A DNA stretch of 64,000 bases. Source: Sulfurovum indicum (GTDB taxonomy: Bacteria; Campylobacterota; Campylobacteria; Campylobacterales; Sulfurovaceae). Both the position numbers and the translations under genes were made by a program. Position 1 is the stretch's first letter; every line of letters starts with the position of its first letter. The stretch lies in NCBI RefSeq assembly GCF_014931715.1, contig NZ_CP063164.1, forward strand, positions 1,116,001 to 1,180,000, given 5' to 3'. The notes under the pieces were generated by a model. That model had not been told where the DNA came from and ran no database searches. It saw only the letters and a program-made list of their open reading frames with translations. Below, piece after piece: positions 61,357 through 64,000 of this stretch.

Positions 61357-62175
61357 ATGAAACCTATCTATATTACCGACCTCGACCATACCTTTTTGCG
61401 CTCAGATCTGAGTCTCAGTCCTTTCAGTATAGAGACATGGAACCAAAAAGCCCGAGACGCCCTCATGGGTGTAGCCACTGCACGCAGTTTCAGCAAGTCT
61501 AAAGAGCTGCTTGAGAAGCTTCACATCAATGCTCCCATGATACTGCTGGACGGTTCCATCATTGTTACACCCCAAAGAGAGCTAATTGATATGAAAACAC
61601 TGGGCAAAGAGATGGGCGACGCCATTGTCGAAGTAGGCTTGCAGTATGATATCGATCCGTTCATCATAGGGGTAAAAGACAACGATCTTAATGAAGCTTT
61701 TCTCTACCCACGCAAGCTCAATGACTACCAGAAAGAGGTACTCAAAGGCTACAAAGATGACCCGCGTATGCAGTTTAACCCGGACAATAGAACGATGGAA
61801 AAGAATCTCAAGATCGTCTACTTTGGCTACGAAGATCAGCTAAGCCCTCTCTATGAGGCAATTAAACATACATTCGGTAAAGAGATAGAAGCAAAGCTCT
61901 CTCCTGAAAAATACGGCGGCGGATGGTTTTTGACCCTGCTTCATCCTGAAGGTGACAAGTCACACGCTCTTTCCAAAGTCATCGACTATCTTGGACAAGA
62001 CCCCTCCGATGTTACGGTTTTTGGTGACTCAGTCAATGATGTGGGTATGTTCAAGCTCGCCGGTACCTCTGTAGCTGTCTCCAATGCGCTTGATGAAGTG
62101 AAAGCTCTGGCCGATGTAGTACTGCCTCACAGCAACGATGAGGACGGGGTAGCCAAATATCTGAACAGTCTGTGA
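61357..62175 (+). CDS. HAD-superfamily phosphatase, Cof-like
   Basis: 272 residues. Motif I YITDLDHTFLRSD, motif II VATARSFSK, motif III Lys in KYGGGWFLTLLHPEGDKSHAL, motif IV VFGDSVNDVGMFKLAG, then AVSNALDEVKALADVV. The large C2 cap is typical of the Cof/YidA group, which acts on sugar phosphates or flavin phosphates. Substrate unknown. Probably co-transcribed with the preceding gene. Confidence 0.87.
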   Translation: MKPIYITDLDHTFLRSDLSLSPFSIETWNQKARDALMGVATARSFSKSKELLEKLHINAPMILLDGSIIVTPQRELIDMKTLGKEMGDAIVEVGLQYDIDPFIIGVKDNDLNEAFLYPRKLNDYQKEVLKGYKDDPRMQFNPDNRTMEKNLKIVYFGYEDQLSPLYEAIKHTFGKEIEAKLSPEKYGGGWFLTLLHPEGDKSHALSKVIDYLGQDPSDVTVFGDSVNDVGMFKLAGTSVAVSNALDEVKALADVVLPHSNDEDGVAKYLNSL

Positions 62176-62186
62176 AACGGAACAGG

Positions 62187-62858
62187 TCAATACCTGTTTA
62201 TCAGTCCCATATTTAAATGCTCCAGCCTCTCAGGTGTACCTATGTCATGCCACTCTCCCCTATACAGCTCTCCTGTCACCTTTCCCTCCCGCATTGCTTC
62301 ACGCAGCAGCGGTGCAAGCATACTTTTACCGTAGGGTACATCTTCAAAAAATTTGGGAGAATAGTAGCCAATGCCCGAAAAGGTATATTCAGGAGTGTTC
62401 ACCACCTTTCCATCCAGCAGTGAAAAATCTCCTTTGGGGTTATGCTCCGGGTTAGGCACCAGAATGAGATGGGCAGAAATCCCTTCAGCAAGTCTGAAAG
62501 AAGCATCAAAGTCGTAATCTGTCCAGACATCACCGTTAACGACAAGAAAAGGATCGCTCTCTTCTAACTGCTCCAGTGCCTTGACGATCCCGCCTGCACT
62601 CTCCAGACCACCCTCTTCCTGCTCATCAGAGTAGATGATCTGCAATCCCCAGTCAGAGCCGTCACCTAGTGCCTGTGGTATTTTCCAGCCAAGATGGGCA
62701 ATATTAATGACCACTTCTTTGAAACCGTAGTGTGCCAGCTTCTCCAGATGCCATACAATAAGCGGAATACCGCCCACTTCAAGCAGTGGCTTCGGTGTTC
62801 TCTCTGTCAGCGGACGCATTCGTGTACCAAGCCCGGCAGCGAGTATCATGGCTTTCAT
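62187..62858 (-). CDS. Sugar-1-phosphate nucleotidyltransferase (MurU-like)
   Basis: 223 residues. AMILAAGLGTRMRPLTERTP with KPLLEVGG is the nucleotidyltransferase signature; VVNGDVWTDYDF has the metal-binding Asp. GGIVKALE and DIGTPERLEHLN near the end match the N-acetylmuramate-1-phosphate uridylyltransferase group. It may serve cell-wall sugar recycling, but mannose- or glucose-1-phosphate transferases are alternatives. Convergent with the HAD gene. Confidence 0.83.
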   Translation of the reverse strand: MKAMILAAGLGTRMRPLTERTPKPLLEVGGIPLIVWHLEKLAHYGFKEVVINIAHLGWKIPQALGDGSDWGLQIIYSDEQEEGGLESAGGIVKALEQLEESDPFLVVNGDVWTDYDFDASFRLAEGISAHLILVPNPEHNPKGDFSLLDGKVVNTPEYTFSGIGYYSPKFFEDVPYGKSMLAPLLREAMREGKVTGELYRGEWHDIGTPERLEHLNMGLINRY

Positions 62859-63010
62859 TTGCTCTCCTCATTCTATTTTCTTAATGGTACTTTGAAAATC
62901 CTTTAAAGCCGATCTAAAACTGTCAAGAGATCATCAAGAAAACACCTCTACCCCTCTTGACAATAGTACGTCACAATAACAGAGTAAGATAGCACACAAT
63001 GGAGGCAAAC

Positions 63011-63418
63011 ATGAAACGAGAACTGATCGTACTTGCATATTTGGCAGGTACACTGGCATATGGCGGAACGGTAGATGACTACATACAGAACCTTGCTGCA
63101 CAGGCAAAAAAGCAGAATCCTTCATTTGACGGATTCAGTGCCAAGAGAGGCAAAAATATCTACTTCTCCAAACATATTGGCAAAAGAGGCAAAGAGATCT
63201 CATGTGCAAGCTGCCATACGAATGATCCCAAACAGCCTGGTGAGAATATCTTTACAGGTAAAAAGATCAAACCACTCTCCCCATCGGTCAATCCCAAACG
63301 GTTCACTGATGTAAAAAAGATAAAAAAATGGCTTAGACGCAATTTCAAAGATGTCTACAGACGTGAAGGCAGCGCCACGGAAAAAGGCGATATCCTTCTT
63401 TTTATGCGATCAAACTAA
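63011..63418 (+). CDS. DUF1924 mono-haem cytochrome c
   Basis: 135 residues from ATG 63011 (GGAGG eight bases upstream). Signal peptide 1-17. The haem c motif is SCASCHTND at about residue 62, preceded by GKNIYFSKHIGKRGKEI. KPLSPSVNPKRFTDVKKIKKWL is the DUF1924 signature, as in SHP-like cytochromes. It stands 23 bp before a di-haem cytochrome c gene; such pairs usually deliver electrons to or from a membrane cytochrome b. Confidence 0.87.
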   Translation: MKRELIVLAYLAGTLAYGGTVDDYIQNLAAQAKKQNPSFDGFSAKRGKNIYFSKHIGKRGKEISCASCHTNDPKQPGENIFTGKKIKPLSPSVNPKRFTDVKKIKKWLRRNFKDVYRREGSATEKGDILLFMRSN

Positions 63419-63441
63419 AAAATATATAACAGGAGTCAATC

Positions 63442-63978
63442 ATGAAAACAATCATTACAACCATCACAACAGCCCTTCTCATAGGAACCGTTACACTCTA
63501 TGGAGACGGTGACAGAAAGAAGAAACAACCCTATATGCCCGAGACAGGCAAAGCTGCCGAACTCTACAAAACAGAGTGCGGTGCCTGTCACATGGCTTAT
63601 CAGCCGGAATTTCTTCCCAAACGTTCATGGGAGAAGATGATGCGTACACTTTCAGAGCACTTCGATACCGATGCAACACTTGATAGAGAGGAGTACCGTA
63701 CGATACAAGCATACCTCTTGCGAAATGCATCCGATGCCAAACCGGTATATGGTGACACAGGAAAGATCGCACGCAGTATCAGAGCTGAGCAAACCCCTTT
63801 GCGTATCAGCCAAACGCGCTACTTCAGAAAAGAGCACAGAGAGATACCGAAACGGCTGATCGTACAAAAAGAGGTAAGGAGCATCGCCAACTGTACCGCC
63901 TGCCATACCAAAGCCGAAAAAGGTGACTACAGTGAACGTGCTATCTTCATACCCAACTACGGGAAATGGGATGATTAG
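63442..63978 (+). CDS. Di-haem cytochrome c (DHC family)
   Basis: 178 residues with signal peptide (1-20). Two haem sites, CGACHMAYQPEFLP (about 47) and CTACHTKAEKGDY (about 153). The motifs LPKRSWEKMMRTLSEHF and RYFRKEHREIP between them mark the DHC family. It is expected to form an electron-transfer module with the DUF1924 cytochrome and a downstream membrane cytochrome. Confidence 0.88.
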   Translation: MKTIITTITTALLIGTVTLYGDGDRKKKQPYMPETGKAAELYKTECGACHMAYQPEFLPKRSWEKMMRTLSEHFDTDATLDREEYRTIQAYLLRNASDAKPVYGDTGKIARSIRAEQTPLRISQTRYFRKEHREIPKRLIVQKEVRSIANCTACHTKAEKGDYSERAIFIPNYGKWDD

Positions 63979-63988
63979 GGGGTGAGAT

Positions 63989-64000
63989 ATGAGAACCTAT
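63989..64000 (+). CDS. Start of next gene, 3'-partial (only MRTY visible)
   Basis: AGGGGGTGAG is a good ribosome-binding site directly before ATG 63989, 11 bp after the di-haem cytochrome stop. Only four codons are inside the window. From gene order in related clusters I would expect a cytochrome b561-type membrane protein, but the sequence does not show it. Confidence 0.5.

Overview
The window looks like a Campylobacterota chromosome, most likely a Sulfurovum-type chemolithotroph. The evidence is a three-gene type-E succinate dehydrogenase/fumarate reductase set with a DUF5644-type companion, a BioV-like pimeloyl-ACP methyl ester esterase, a protease-dead FtsH homologue, NnrS, small c-type cytochromes, several cyclic-di-GMP enzymes, and promoters that show a TATAAT box but no clear -35. 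No rRNA, tRNA or CRISPR array was seen.

Region 1 (1 to about 13.4 kb) is an AT-rich accessory island that reads as a rearranged integron. A minus-strand integron integrase gene (3257-4117) keeps the IntI-specific segment but has lost its C-terminus, including the catalytic tyrosine. To its right lie an attI-like junction (about 4372) and a plus-strand cassette series. The series holds an ORF-less structured 155-bp cassette present twice in identical form, a GNAT acetyltransferase, a broken lipoprotein, an unusually large cassette of about 4.9 kb (two glycosyltransferase genes, one a 1315-residue GT2/kinase-like/GT2/GT2/radical-SAM fusion, plus a truncated PP-loop gene), a HEPN-like protein, a membrane protein, a Phd/ParE toxin-antitoxin pair and a small membrane protein. 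attC sites with TAACAAA...CGTTAG/CGTTAT ends separate several of them. Two identical copies of a REP-associated tyrosine transposase (RAYT/Y1) element have broken into this array.

The left RAYT copy has itself been split by an IS110-family element. The second RAYT copy preserves the empty site, so both IS110 junctions can be read exactly, with a CT core dinucleotide at each end. The roughly 310-bp leader upstream of the IS110 recombinase contains four short segments, in the order left-target, right-target, left-donor, right-donor. They match the two halves of the target and the two halves of the donor, and each pair flanks a hairpin. This is the architecture expected of a bridge RNA and is the strongest finding here.

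Region 2 (13.5-32.6 kb) holds phospholipid head-group genes, a phosphoglycolate phosphatase/FAD oxidoreductase pair, thiL, the DUF5644-sdhA-sdhB-sdhE cluster, a patatin-like lipase, a DUF819 transporter beside a dipeptide epimerase, a SulP transporter and a large hybrid histidine kinase. A 3-copy dispersed repeat lies between 13.3 and 15.9 kb.

Region 3 (32.8-51.3 kb) holds housekeeping genes. They include mogA, an SDR, an AI-2E-type permease, a MagIII-like glycosylase and a Nudix hydrolase. A tightly overlapping minus-strand run follows: aroB, mscS-like, mtaB, dead ftsH-like, bioV-like. Then come a TrkA-like protein, tgt, a methyltransferase, a 5'-nucleotidase and a lemA/DUF2207 pair.

Region 4 (51.4-64 kb) holds two cyclic-di-GMP signalling proteins, a DEAD-box helicase, a di-haem peroxidase, NnrS, a HAD phosphatase, a MurU-like nucleotidyltransferase and the start of a DUF1924/di-haem cytochrome c cluster. 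Identifications rest on reading motifs in the translated sequence. No database search was possible.
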